From Dokdonella sp. (lineage in GTDB: Bacteria > Pseudomonadota > Gammaproteobacteria > Xanthomonadales > Rhodanobacteraceae), in NCBI RefSeq assembly GCF_019634845.1, contig NZ_JAHCAQ010000003.1, positions 1-64,000 of the forward strand: a stretch of DNA of 64,000 bases. The letters run 5' to 3'. The position numbers were made by a program, and so were the translations under genes. Below the pieces are notes generated by a model. That model was not told the origin of the DNA. It was given only the letters and a program-made list of their open reading frames with translations, and made no database searches. This document shows, one piece after another, positions 9,380 to 22,287 of this stretch; the first letter of the stretch is position 1; the number at the start of each line of letters is the position of its first letter.

Positions 9380-12300
9380 ATGGCCAAGAACATGAAATAC
9401 GGAGATCTGATCCAGTTCGAGCAGATCGAGTCAGTCATTCAGCTGCTCGATGCCGGGCGTCCGGACGAGGCCAAGAAGCTCGTCGCGACCTACGTCATCT
9501 CCGACGACATGGCCGAGCGGATCTCCAAGCTCATGGTTCCCCAGCTCAGTTTTGACGACTCGGTCGATCACAAGGGCGTGCTGATCGTCGGTAACTACGG
9601 CACCGGTAAATCGCACTTGATGTCGGTACTGTCGTTGGTGGCTGAAGACGCCGCCTACGCATCGATGATCCGCCACCCCAAGGTCGCCGAGGCGGTTGCC
9701 CCGATCGCTGGCCGCTTCAAGGTGCTGCGCATCGAGGTGGGCGGGCTGCAGATGCCCCTGCGCCAGATCATTACCCTGCAGCTTGAGCGCTTCCTCGAAA
9801 AGCTCGGTGTTGACTACACCTTCCCGACGGCCGACAAGGAGCTCAACAACAAGGACTCCTTCGAGGAGATGATGGCCGCGTTCGCGGAGAAATTCCCCGC
9901 CCAGGGCGTGCTGCTGGTGGTCGACGAGTTCCTGGAGTATCTGCAGTCCCGTCGCGACCACGAGCTGGTGCAGGATCTGGCCATCCTGCGTCAGATCGGT
10001 GAAGTCACCAAGCACCTGAAGTTCCGCTTCGTGGCTGGTGTGCAGGAAGCCATTTTCGACAGCGTGCGCTTCCAGCATGTGGCCGACAGCATGCGCCGGG
10101 TCAACGAGCGCTTCACCCAGATCCTGATCGACCGTCAGGACGTCAGCTTCGTCGTCTCCGCGCGCCTGCTCAAGAAAACGGCCGACCAGCAGAACAAGAT
10201 CCGCGAATACCTCACGCCGTTCGCCAAGTTCTACGGCTCCATGAACGAGCGCATGGATGAGTACGTGCGGTTGTTCCCGGTTCACCCGGACTACCTGAAG
10301 ACCTTCGAGCAGATCCACTTCACCGAGAAGCGAGGCGCGCTCAAGACCATCGAGACCGCCATGCTGGCCATCCTCGACCAGGAAGTGCCCGCAGACAAGC
10401 CGCTCTTCATCAGCTACGAGAGCTTCTGGAACACCATCAAGGCCAACTCGGTCCTGCGCGCTGACCCGAACATCAAAGAAGTCATGCGCGTGTCCGAGGT
10501 GCTGGAGTCCCGCGTGCAGCAGGCCTTTACGCGCCCGGCCTATAAGGCCATGGCGCTACGGGTCATCAACGCGCTGGCCGTCCACCGGCTGACCACGGGT
10601 GGCGACATCCATGTGCCCATCGGCCCTACGGCCGCCGAGCTACGCGACGCCCTGTGTCTGTTCCAGCCAGGCGTGGAGGACATGCCGGGCGATCCGGCCG
10701 AGAACCTGTTGTCGATGGTGCAGACCGTGCTGCGGGAAGTGCTCAAGACCGTCAACGGCCAGTTCATCTCCAAGGCACCTGACACCGAGCAGTACTACCT
10801 CGACCTGAAGAAGGACATCGACTACGACGCGCAGATCGAGAAGCGCGCCGAAGCCCTGTCCGACAACGCGCTGGACCGTGCCTACTACAGTGCCATCAAG
10901 GCGCTGATGGAGTGCAGCGACGATCTGCGTTACCCCGGCTTCCAAATCTGGCAGTACCAGATCGAGTGGCAGGAGCGCCGCGTCGAGCGCATGGGCTACC
11001 TGTTCTTTGGCGCACCGAATGACCGACCCACGGCCCAGCCTGAGCGCGACTTCTACATTTACTTCATCCAGCCCTTCGACAAGCCGAAGTTCAGCGACAA
11101 CAACCTGGCCGACGAAGTGTTCTTCCGCCTGAAGTCACCGGACGAGGACTACAAGCGCTACCTGTCGCAATACGCGGCAGCACTGGATCTGGCGTCCACC
11201 GCCAGCGGTGGCGCGAAGGCCATCTACCTGTCGAAAGCCCAGGACTCGCTGCGATCCATGAGCAAGTGGCTGCAGGAAAAGCAGATGACCGCGTTCGAGG
11301 TCACCTATCAGGGCAAGACCAAGACGCTGCAGGACTGGTCCAAGGGCGTGTCCCTGCGCGACCGCGCGCGTCTTGGTCCTGACGAGCGCATCAACTTCCG
11401 CGACGTGGTGAACATCGTCTCCGGCCTGGCACTCGGCCAGCGCTTTGCCGACATCTCACCCGAGTACCCCACCTTTTCTGTGCTGATCACCGAGGCCAAC
11501 CGCAAGCAACTGGTGGGCAATGCCCTGCGCGCACTGGCCGGCGGCACACGCACCAAGGACGCCGCCGCCATCCTCGATGCCCTGGAGCTGCTCGACGGTG
11601 ACCGTGTCGATCCCGCCACCTCCCGCTACGCGCAGGAGGTTCTGAACCGACTCAAGGCCAAAGGGCACGGCCAGGTACTCAATCGCAGCGAACTGTTGTC
11701 GGGCACGTCTGATGTGGAGTATTTCGCCCCGATCAAGTACCGGCTGGAACCCGACCTGCTGGTTACGGTGCTGGGTGGCCTGGTCTATTCCGGCGATATT
11801 GTGCTGTCGATCACCGGCGACAAGATCGACTCCGGCAAGCTAGTGCAACTCGCAGAGCGTTCGCTGGAAGAGCTCAAGCAGTTCAAGCACGTCGAGGCGC
11901 CCAAGGAGATCAACCTCGCGGTCCTGCGCGCCTTGTTCGAGTTGTTCGACCTGCCGTCCGGCCTGGCCCAGAAGGCCAGCCAGGGCGATACCGAGCCGGT
12001 CATCAAGCTGCAGGAGAAAGTCAGCGCGCTGGTACCGCGTGTGCTCAAGGCTGGCTCCGACCTGCAGCAAGGCAAGCTCGGCTTCTGGGGCCAGAACCTG
12101 CTGCGTGAAGAAGAAGCCAAGGACTGGCACGCCCGGCTGGATTCGCTGAAGAAGTTCACCGAGTCGCTGGCGCCATACAACACCGTCGGCAAGCTCAAGA
12201 ACCTGCGCGTCACGCAGGAAGACCTGGACAGCCAGAAGAAGAATCTGGAGATCCTCGCCGCCGTCGAGCGTCTGCTCGAACTGGTGGTCGAGCTGGGCAG

Positions 12301-13120
12301 CACAGCGTCCTACCTCTCGCAGGCCGAGATGGTGCTGCCCGCCGAGCACCCTTGGGTGAAGCAGGCCGAGGCGGCGCGCAAGGCGCTGCAGGACAAGCTG
12401 AGCCAGGACCGCACAGCCGAGCACGCCTCCGAGTACCGGCAGACGCTCAACCAGCTCAAGAAGGACTACATCACCGCCTACATCGCCAGCCACAGCAAGG
12501 CGCGGCTGGGTGTGGCCGAGGACAAGACCCGCAACGCCCTGCGCAAGGACGATCGCCTGCTGGCGCTGCGCGTGCTGGCCGGCGTGTCGCTGATGCCCAC
12601 CAGCCAACTCACCGCGTTCGAGGAGTCGCTCAACGGTCTGAAGAGCTGTTCCTCACTCGATGAGCCGACGCTGGTCACGGCCGCCGTCTGCCCGCACTGC
12701 CAGTTCCGCCCGTCTGCCGAGCAGTTGGAGTTGATCCCGGCGGCCAACCGCCTGCACAAGCTGGATGACGATCTGGACGAGCTGCTGGCCAATTGGCAAC
12801 AGACCCTGCTGGAGAACCTGGAAGACCCGTTCACGCAGGACAGCCTGGGCCTGTTGCCGCCCGCGTCCAAGAAGCTGATCGACGCCTTCCTGACCTCACG
12901 CAAGCTCCCGGACCCGATGACCAGCGAGTTTGCCAACGCCGTGCAGGAGGCGCTGTCGGGGCTGGAGAAGATCGCGGTCAAGGGCGACGAGATCAAGCAG
13001 GCGCTGCTGCAAGGCGGCTCGCCGGCCACGCCGGACGACCTGCGCAAGCGCTTCGACACCTTCATGAACGAGCGCTGCAAGGGCAAAGACGCCACCAAGC
13101 TGCGCTTCGTGATCGAGTGA
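9380..13120 (+). CDS. brxC: BREX-3 P-loop ATPase BrxC (PglY/DUF6079-like)
   Basis: A 1246-residue protein. The ATG at 9380 starts MAKNMKYGDLIQFEQIESVI, which reads like the true family start; an upstream TTG-type extension overlapping brxF is rejected. Walker A is GNYGTGKSHL (71-80) and Walker B is LLVVDEFLEYL (about 175-185). The large C-terminal half is helical and includes a Cys pair (CPHC, near 1110). BrxC-type ATPases are core to all BREX systems and are needed for phage exclusion and usually for host methylation. It lies 34 bp after brxF. Confidence 0.88.
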   Translation: MAKNMKYGDLIQFEQIESVIQLLDAGRPDEAKKLVATYVISDDMAERISKLMVPQLSFDDSVDHKGVLIVGNYGTGKSHLMSVLSLVAEDAAYASMIRHPKVAEAVAPIAGRFKVLRIEVGGLQMPLRQIITLQLERFLEKLGVDYTFPTADKELNNKDSFEEMMAAFAEKFPAQGVLLVVDEFLEYLQSRRDHELVQDLAILRQIGEVTKHLKFRFVAGVQEAIFDSVRFQHVADSMRRVNERFTQILIDRQDVSFVVSARLLKKTADQQNKIREYLTPFAKFYGSMNERMDEYVRLFPVHPDYLKTFEQIHFTEKRGALKTIETAMLAILDQEVPADKPLFISYESFWNTIKANSVLRADPNIKEVMRVSEVLESRVQQAFTRPAYKAMALRVINALAVHRLTTGGDIHVPIGPTAAELRDALCLFQPGVEDMPGDPAENLLSMVQTVLREVLKTVNGQFISKAPDTEQYYLDLKKDIDYDAQIEKRAEALSDNALDRAYYSAIKALMECSDDLRYPGFQIWQYQIEWQERRVERMGYLFFGAPNDRPTAQPERDFYIYFIQPFDKPKFSDNNLADEVFFRLKSPDEDYKRYLSQYAAALDLASTASGGAKAIYLSKAQDSLRSMSKWLQEKQMTAFEVTYQGKTKTLQDWSKGVSLRDRARLGPDERINFRDVVNIVSGLALGQRFADISPEYPTFSVLITEANRKQLVGNALRALAGGTRTKDAAAILDALELLDGDRVDPATSRYAQEVLNRLKAKGHGQVLNRSELLSGTSDVEYFAPIKYRLEPDLLVTVLGGLVYSGDIVLSITGDKIDSGKLVQLAERSLEELKQFKHVEAPKEINLAVLRALFELFDLPSGLAQKASQGDTEPVIKLQEKVSALVPRVLKAGSDLQQGKLGFWGQNLLREEEAKDWHARLDSLKKFTESLAPYNTVGKLKNLRVTQEDLDSQKKNLEILAAVERLLELVVELGSTASYLSQAEMVLPAEHPWVKQAEAARKALQDKLSQDRTAEHASEYRQTLNQLKKDYITAYIASHSKARLGVAEDKTRNALRKDDRLLALRVLAGVSLMPTSQLTAFEESLNGLKSCSSLDEPTLVTAAVCPHCQFRPSAEQLELIPAANRLHKLDDDLDELLANWQQTLLENLEDPFTQDSLGLLPPASKKLIDAFLTSRKLPDPMTSEFANAVQEALSGLEKIAVKGDEIKQALLQGGSPATPDDLRKRFDTFMNERCKGKDATKLRFVIE

Positions 13121-13168
13121 CACAAAGTGATCGCCCGACCATGACAACAAGAATTTGAGGACCGACTG

Positions 13169-15967
13169 ATGAGCGATCTTTTCCAGAACCATGCGGCCAA
13201 GTCAGGCCCGGTTGAATGCCTCGGGCAAACGTTCCCGAGCGATGAGGCTCGCCGCGAGCACTACCTGAAGCTGCTTGCCGAGAAGCTCAAGGACCCCGCA
13301 TTCCGGAAGATCGAAGGTTTTCCTGTCGGCTCGGACGAAGACATCCTGGCGCTGTCTGATCCGCCGTATTACACGGCATGTCCGAATCCGTTTATCGGGG
13401 TCTTTGTCCAGCACTACGGCAAGCCTTATGACTCGTCTGTTCCGTACAGCAAAGAGCCGTTTGCAGCCGATGTTAGCGAAGGTCGAAATGACCCGATATG
13501 TAACGCTCACAGCTATCACACCAAGGTTCCGCCAAAGGCTGTAATGAGGTACATCCTTCATTACACAAACCCTGGCGATCTCGTATTTGATGGCTTCTCT
13601 GGAACTGGGATGGCTGGGGTTGCTGCCCAGCTGTGTGGCGACCAATCCGCAGTCCAATCCCTTGGCTACAGGGTGGATGCTAACGGGGATATTTTTGGAG
13701 AGACCCGGAACGAACAGGGCGAAACAAAGTGGGAGAAAGTTTCAAAAATTGGCGTTCGCAAATCGATCCTGAATGATCTTTCCCCAGCTGCGACATTCCT
13801 TGCACACAACTTCAATTCCGCGTCAGACCCGATTGCATTCGAAGCCAAGGTCAAGAAGATATATGACGAGGTAAGAGCAGAGTGCGCCTGGCTTTATGAG
13901 ACCTCTCATACGGATGGCGTATCGAAGGGGCAGATTAATTACGCTCTTTGGTCGGACGTCTTTAACTGCCCTGAGTGCGCAGGGGAAATAGTCTTTTGGA
14001 ATGTGGCAGTTGACCCGGATGCTGGCGAGGTCAGAGAGCGATTTGATTGCCCTCATTGCTCAAAGAATCTAAACAAGAAAGCGCTTGAGCGCGTCTGGAT
14101 CACGAAACACGACCGGTTAATCGGTGCGACCGTCAAGCATGCAAAACAGATCCCGGTGCTAATTAATTACACCCTTAATGGACGACGGTACGACAAGAAG
14201 CCAGACCTGGGTGATTTTGCGTTACTCGAAAAAATAGAAGAGAAGGACATCCCCTATTGGGTTCCAATAGATGAGTTGCCAGATGGTTTTAACACCAGGC
14301 AACCGAAGTACTCCCACGGGATTACGCATGCCCACCATTTTTTCTACAAAAGAAATTTATGGGCGCTAGCGGCATGCTGGAGTCGAGCCGATTCGCCAGA
14401 GTTGAAGTTTATGTTCACATCCATGATGTACAAGTCAACTCAACTCTGTGCGCCGCTCATGTCGAATTATTTCGCTGCGCTTAAAGGACAGAATCGGGGA
14501 GGCTGGGTAGGAAAGGAAAGAACGGGAACACTCTATTGCCCCTCAATTCACAGCGAGGTTCCTATATTTCCGCAGATTTCTTCGAGGTCATCTTCGGCAT
14601 TTGTCAATGTTGGAAAGATTGAGAACGTTGCGATTGGCACATCATCGACATCAGTCTTGGATATCGATTCCAACTCTTTAGACTATGTTTTTATTGACCC
14701 ACCTTTCGGCGCAAACATCAATTATTCAGAAATGAGCTTCCTCTGGGAGGCATGGCTAAAGGTGCGGACGAACAATAAGACTGAAGCCATTGAAAACGAC
14801 ATTCAGGGAAAAGGTGCCAACGAGTACCGTCAAATAATGACGACTTGCTTCAAAGAGGCTTATCGCATTCTGAAGCCAGGAAGGTGGATGACTGTTGAGT
14901 TCTCTAACACGAAGGCTTCGGTTTGGAACAATATTCAAACCGCTATATCTGAGGCGGGATTTATTGTTGCCAATGTCTCCGCGCTCGACAAGAAGCAGGG
15001 AAGTATCAACGCATACATTTCGACAATTGCAGTCAAGCAAGATCTTGTTATTTCTGCATACAAGCCGAATGGTGGACTGGAGAATAGATTTGAATCCTCC
15101 GGTGGAACAGAGGACTCAGTTTGGGACTTTGTTCGAACTCATTTGAGTTATCTGCCAACCGTAAAGGTAAGAAATGGCAGTTTGGAGTTCATCGCCGAGC
15201 GAGATCCAAGGATCATTTTCGATCGAATGGTCGCGTGGTTTATTCGGCACAATGTCCCGGTTCCCATGTCCACGCATGAATTTCAAGCAGGCCTGCTGCA
15301 GCGCTTTGTTGAGCGGGACGGGATGATTTTTCTGCCTGATCAGGTTTCTGAATATGACAAGAAGAGGATGCAGGTCTCAGTCGCTCCTCAGATGGAAATG
15401 TTTGTTTCCGATGAGCGCAGCGCAATTGATTGGTTGACCGATTTCTTGAAACGGCGTCCTTCAACATATCAGGAGATTCATACTGATTTCATCAGCCAGT
15501 TGGGTGCTGGTTGGAAAAAGCACGAATCAAAACCTGAGCTTGCCGCCCTTTTAGAGGACAACTTTATCGAGTACGACGGTACTGGCGAGGTTCCGAGCCA
15601 GATACACAGTTATCTGTCTACCAATCACAAAGATCTTCGCGGGCTGGAGAAGAACAGTCCGGCGCTTGTGGCCAAGGCCAAGGATCGTTGGTACGTCCCA
15701 GACCCTAACAAGGCGCAGGACTTGGAGAAGAAACGCGAGAAGGCGCTGCTCAAGGAGTTTGACCACTACCGAGCGTTCACGGGGCGCCGTCTGAAGGAGT
15801 TTCGCCTGGAAGCGCTGCGCGCTGGCTTCAGGGCCGCGTGGGGTAATAAGGACTACCAGACGATCATCGACATTGCGAAGAAGGTTCCCGATGAGGCACT
15901 GCAAGAGGACGAGAAGCTGCTCACCCTCTATGACCTCGCGCTGACCCGTACCGAAGACGGGATCTGA
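13169..15967 (+). CDS. pglX: BREX-3 DNA methyltransferase PglX
   Basis: A 932-residue amino-methyltransferase. Visible motifs are SDPPYYTACPNPF (about 63-75), the S-adenosylmethionine motif FDGFSGTGMAG (about 138-148), and a second catalytic-type motif, FIDPPFGANINY (about 508-519). Cys pairs (CPEC at about 270, CPHC at about 293) suggest a zinc ribbon. PglX methylates host DNA at a non-palindromic adenine site in BREX, marking self. Codons from about 13380 to 15500 are distinctly AT-richer than both ends of the gene and than brxC, suggesting that the specificity-determining middle was exchanged. It ends 2 bp before brxH. Confidence 0.88.
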   Translation: MSDLFQNHAAKSGPVECLGQTFPSDEARREHYLKLLAEKLKDPAFRKIEGFPVGSDEDILALSDPPYYTACPNPFIGVFVQHYGKPYDSSVPYSKEPFAADVSEGRNDPICNAHSYHTKVPPKAVMRYILHYTNPGDLVFDGFSGTGMAGVAAQLCGDQSAVQSLGYRVDANGDIFGETRNEQGETKWEKVSKIGVRKSILNDLSPAATFLAHNFNSASDPIAFEAKVKKIYDEVRAECAWLYETSHTDGVSKGQINYALWSDVFNCPECAGEIVFWNVAVDPDAGEVRERFDCPHCSKNLNKKALERVWITKHDRLIGATVKHAKQIPVLINYTLNGRRYDKKPDLGDFALLEKIEEKDIPYWVPIDELPDGFNTRQPKYSHGITHAHHFFYKRNLWALAACWSRADSPELKFMFTSMMYKSTQLCAPLMSNYFAALKGQNRGGWVGKERTGTLYCPSIHSEVPIFPQISSRSSSAFVNVGKIENVAIGTSSTSVLDIDSNSLDYVFIDPPFGANINYSEMSFLWEAWLKVRTNNKTEAIENDIQGKGANEYRQIMTTCFKEAYRILKPGRWMTVEFSNTKASVWNNIQTAISEAGFIVANVSALDKKQGSINAYISTIAVKQDLVISAYKPNGGLENRFESSGGTEDSVWDFVRTHLSYLPTVKVRNGSLEFIAERDPRIIFDRMVAWFIRHNVPVPMSTHEFQAGLLQRFVERDGMIFLPDQVSEYDKKRMQVSVAPQMEMFVSDERSAIDWLTDFLKRRPSTYQEIHTDFISQLGAGWKKHESKPELAALLEDNFIEYDGTGEVPSQIHSYLSTNHKDLRGLEKNSPALVAKAKDRWYVPDPNKAQDLEKKREKALLKEFDHYRAFTGRRLKEFRLEALRAGFRAAWGNKDYQTIIDIAKKVPDEALQEDEKLLTLYDLALTRTEDGI

Positions 15968-15969
15968 TC

Positions 15970-18794
<2,825 letters not shown>

Positions 18795-18798
<4 letters not shown>

Positions 18799-20810
18799 GC
18801 CAGTGGTCAGAACGCATTCTCAGCCACTTCACGGCCGATCTTACCCAGCTATGGGTGGCGTGCGACCCTGATGATGTGTTGCTCGACGAGAAGCTGCTGA
18901 CCGAGCTGCGCGGTCGCGGCTTCGAGTTGATGCTGTACGAGGACCCGTTTGCCTTTCGCGCGGAGTATGAGGAGCGTTACCGCGCCGCATGGGATCGCGG
19001 TGAGCAAGGGCCTGCGCCCTCGCTGGTTCTGCATCTGCGCAGCGCCGATGCGAATGTCTTGCCGTGGGACATCGTGCATCACGGTCGTGTGGTCCGGCTC
19101 AGCCTTGCGGAGCTATTCCCGAAGCTGGCTTACAGCGCGGTACAGCAAGTCGAGCCGGAGCACTTTGCCGGGCTGTTTCATGCCCATCAGACCGAGCTGC
19201 AGTCGGCCAGGGGCGAGAACGAGTCGAAGGACTTCATCCTCGAACACGTCTACCAACTGGCGCCCAGGTCGATTCGCAACCCAGTGGACTTCTGGCGCGA
19301 GCTGCTGCGGATGCACTTCGCCAACCGCTCGTTGCCACCCCTGTTCGCCCAGCACGCGGCAGGCATCATTCAGGGCAAGGGGCTGTTCACGGATCTGCCC
19401 GTCGCCACATGGCTGGCATCCAAGAGCGCGCTGCTGCGCGTGGTGCAGGATGCGTGGTACCGCTATCTGAAGACCCAGGGGCTGGACGGAACCCGCACTG
19501 GCGAACCGCCACCACCAGACTACGTCGCCAAGATCGAGATTCCGTTCGATCACTCCGATGTGCAGGTGCTGGTCGATTCCATGTTCCTCGACGGCAGCTT
19601 GCATCCGTTGGCGGTGCACAGCGTTCCGGCGGGGATGCCGAGTTGGATCAAGGCCGGGATCGTCCAGGACCCGGCGGCACTGCAGGCATTGGTGCTCAAA
19701 GGCATCGATGGCCTGATCGAAGCGACACCAACAGCGACCTCTTCGCACAAGGACTGGAGCGAGTTCGCCAAACGCTACGGTGAAATCCTGGCCCGCACGC
19801 ATGGTTTGCCAGGCACGGAAGGCAGTGAACACCTGCCGGTGATTCGGGAGCGGATCAAGACCTTGCAGGCGCAATCAGACGAGGGTCTGCGAGCTTGGGT
19901 CGCAGCCAAGCATTACGCCGACCTGATCCTGCAGCCGGTAACCAAAGGCCCGGTGATGGTGCACCACGTGCCGCGCTTCTTGCGGCATCGGCGGTCCGCA
20001 GGGGAAACCAAGGTGGCTCTGCTGGTATTCGACGGGCTGGCCTTCGACCAGTGGGTACAGATCCGCGAGCGCCTGATCGCCACCACGAAACGTTTCGCGT
20101 TCGACGAGGGAACCGCGTTCGCATGGCTGCCGACCGTGACATCGGTGTCGCGCCAGGCGCTGTTCTCCGGCCTGAAACCGCGCGAGTTCGACGACTCCAT
20201 CGACAGGACGGACAAGGAGGAATCCTTGTGGAAGACGTTCTGGCAGAACGAAGGCGTCAACTCGAATGAGGTGATGTATCGACGTGCGCTGCGTCAGACC
20301 CATCAGCTCGACGCGCTGGAAGCGGATTTGATCGACCGGCGCCCGAAGGTGGTGGGCCTGGTCATCGATGAGGTTGACGATCGGCTCCACAAGGAGCGGT
20401 CCAAGAAGGATGTGGCGATGTGGATCGGCAACTGGCTGACGACCGGTTTCGTCGACCGGTTGTTCTCGCTGCTGCTGGACAAGGGATACCACATCTATCT
20501 CACGGCTGACCACGGCAACGTGGAGTCCACCGGCGTCGGCAGACCCAGCCAGGGCGTGATTGCCGAGACGCGCGGCGAGCGTGTTCGGGTCTACCGGAGT
20601 GAGTCATTGCTGGCCGATTCCGCTGCGGCCTATCCCACCACAGTGAGGTTGGACATCGCTGGACTACCCGCGAACTTCATGCCCCTATTCGCAGGCGGAC
20701 GAACCGCCTTTGTGCCGGAGGGCGAGCAGGTGGTGGTCCACGGCGGGGTGTCGATCGAAGAGTTGATCGTGCCCTTTGTGAAAGTCAGTTATGTGATTGG
20801 TACCGAATGA
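18795..20810 (+). CDS. pglZ: BREX-3 alkaline-phosphatase-fold protein PglZ
   Basis: A 671-residue protein of the PglZ family, the universal BREX marker. The phosphatase-fold metal sites are visible: VALLVFDGLAFDQW (about 405-418) and TADHGNVEST (about 571-580), with a VGLVIDEVDD segment between. The N-terminal 350 residues are the less conserved part seen in BREX PglZ proteins. The ATG overlaps the brxH stop and its own stop overlaps brxA, both as ATGA. PglZ is needed for exclusion and methylation; metal-dependent nuclease or phosphatase activity has been discussed for the family. Confidence 0.88.
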
Positions 20811-21529
20811 ATTCATCAGCCCCAAAAATAGGCTTTGATCGGTTCATTCAGCTTGATTGGGCGGCTGCGGCACTGAATGTTCGTGCAGGCGTGGCTGGGC
20901 TAGATGATCTGAATGCACTGCTCGATGCAGCCGAGCTTGGCGTGGAAGCCAAGAAGAAAACACGCACCGTCCTGAATCGGTTGTGGCTGGAGCCGCGCGC
21001 TGAACTGGTTGACTTCGCGGATCGCGGCGCGGCCATCCACCAGGCGCAGCCGGACATTCCGGTCGCCGCGTTGTGCTGGGGCATGTCCGTGGCGACGTAC
21101 CCGTTCTTTGGCAAGGTGGCTGAGCTGGTGGGCCGCCTGTCCGCCATTCAGGGCGACTGCGCGTCCGCCGAGGTCCATCGGCGCATGAGTGAAACCTATG
21201 GGGAGCGCGAAGGCACCCGGCGCATGACCAACATGGTCATCCAGAGTCAGGCGAGCTGGGGCGCAGTGGAGCGGGTCGAGAAAGGCAAGCGCGTTATCCG
21301 GCTGGCAGCAACGGCCGTCGACAACGACGAGCTCACTGCCTGGTTGATCGAAGCGGCGGTGCGCTACGCCGGCAAGCCCGTTTCCGTCCCGAGCCTGCAG
21401 TCGCTGCCAGTGCTGTTCCCATTCACCCTGACGCGGCCCCTGGCCTACGTGGTGTCGAGCAGTGCGAACCTGATCCTTCGGTCGGAAGGACCGAGTAACC
21501 AGTTCGTCGCTCTGCGCAGCACGATTTGA
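20807..21529 (+). CDS. brxA: BREX-3 BrxA-type protein
   Basis: A 240-residue, mainly helical protein in the last core position of a type 3 BREX operon, where brxA belongs. I see helical, winged-helix-like segments (for example DLNALLDAAELGVEAKKKTR and EGTRRMTNMVIQSQASWGAV) but no catalytic motif. BrxA proteins are small DNA-binding or RNase-inhibitor-like factors whose exact role is unsettled. The assignment rests mostly on position and size, with weak motif support. The ATG overlaps the pglZ stop. Confidence 0.65.
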   Translation: MNSSAPKIGFDRFIQLDWAAAALNVRAGVAGLDDLNALLDAAELGVEAKKKTRTVLNRLWLEPRAELVDFADRGAAIHQAQPDIPVAALCWGMSVATYPFFGKVAELVGRLSAIQGDCASAEVHRRMSETYGEREGTRRMTNMVIQSQASWGAVERVEKGKRVIRLAATAVDNDELTAWLIEAAVRYAGKPVSVPSLQSLPVLFPFTLTRPLAYVVSSSANLILRSEGPSNQFVALRSTI

Positions 21530-21544
21530 AGAAGAAGGAAGAAT

Positions 21545-21718
21545 ATGGCTCGCATCGAAAACCACAAATACAGTATCGAGGAGGCATTCAGGGAGTGCTT
21601 CTATCGTCCCGGACTACCAGCGCGAGTACGTCTGGACGGATAAGGAAGTGCATCAGCTGCTGGAGGATATCGGCGAGCAGATCGATGCGGGCACCACGCG
21701 GGAATACTTTATCGGTAC
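21545..21718 (+). pseudogene. DUF262-family gene, frameshifted and cut by an IS3-family element
   Basis: An ATG at 21545 with a purine-rich ribosome-binding site (GAAGAAGGAAG) begins MARIENHKYSIEEAFREC. The frame then hits a stop near 21633. One frame over, the DNA continues VPDYQREYVWTDKEVHQLLE and GTTREYFIGT, the typical N-terminus of DUF262 (GmrS-like, ParB-fold) proteins. A single extra base near 21600-21605 would explain the break. The IS3-family left end follows directly at 21719, so most of the gene is missing. DUF262 proteins are common in defence loci; this one sits 15 bp after brxA and was probably part of the operon. Confidence 0.7.
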
Positions 21719-21784
21719 TGACCTGCTCCCCATTTTCAGGGCCAGTCTGATTTAAGTAGAGTCCGCCAACCCAGCGAGGCGGAC

Positions 21785-22045
21785 ATGAAGAAGCGGTTGA
21801 CCGAAGAACAGATCATTGGTTTCCTGAAGCAGGCGGCGGGCGCGCCGATCAAGGAGCTTTGCCGCAAGCACGGCTTCAGCGACGCGTCGTTCTACCTGTG
21901 GCGTCGGAAGTTCGGCGGCATGGACGTACCTGATGCCAAGCGTCTGCGGGCGTTGGAGGCAGAGAACTGCAAGCTCAAGAAGCTGCTGGCCGAAGCGATG
22001 CTGGACAACGAGGCATTGAAGGTCGTCGCGCGGGGAAAATTCTGA
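21785..22045 (+). CDS. IS3-family transposase OrfA
   Basis: An 86-residue helix-turn-helix protein: MKKRLTEEQIIGFLKQAAG, then IKELCRKHGFSDASFYLW, and a C-terminal leucine-zipper-like segment (LRALEAENCKLKKLLAEAML). This is the standard OrfA of IS3-family elements with the MKKR(L/F)TEEQI start. Near its end the run GGGGAAAATT lies where the minus-1 frameshift that makes the OrfAB fusion is expected. With orfB truncated, no functional transposase can be made. Confidence 0.88.
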   Translation: MKKRLTEEQIIGFLKQAAGAPIKELCRKHGFSDASFYLWRRKFGGMDVPDAKRLRALEAENCKLKKLLAEAMLDNEALKVVARGKF

Positions 22046-22287
22046 GCCCGCAGGCACGACGCGACGCCGTCGTTGTCATGCGGGCCGAGACTCATGTGTC
22101 CGAGCGGCGCGCCTGCCGCGTATTGGGCCTGTCGCGCAGCGTGCTGAAATACACCTCCCAGCGAAAGGACGATGGCCTGCAGCAGCGCCTGATCGAGCTG
22201 GCCGGCGAGCGACGGCGTTTCGGCTACCGGCGGCTGCACATCCTGGTGGAGCGCGAAGGGTTCGAAGTCAATCACAAGCGCGTCTGA
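22030..22287 (+). pseudogene. IS3-family transposase OrfB, 3'-truncated
   Basis: In the minus-1 frame relative to orfA, the DNA reads LSPQARRDAVVVMRAETHVS, then RRACRVLGLSRSVLKY, GERRRFGYRRLHILVEREG, and ends NHKRV followed by TGA. This is the N-terminal helical part of an IS3 OrfB; the rve integrase domain with its DDE residues is absent. Family members continue after HKRV with YRLYREAGL-type text, so the break is exactly at about 22286. Confidence 0.8.

Larger units (their letters stand above)
21719..22287 (+). mobile_element. Partial IS3-family insertion sequence
   Basis: The element begins TGACCTGCTCCCC at 21719, an IS3-type left end, then carries orfA and a truncated orfB. The right two thirds of orfB and the right inverted repeat are missing: likeness ends at HKRV, followed at once by TGA and unrelated DNA. 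It has replaced or removed the rest of the DUF262 gene. Confidence 0.75.

Noticed and set aside
9431..10318. A 295-codon minus-strand open frame within brxC
   Set aside because: Residue use is a mirror of BrxC helices (Leu/Glu/Asp/His-rich), with no known domain.
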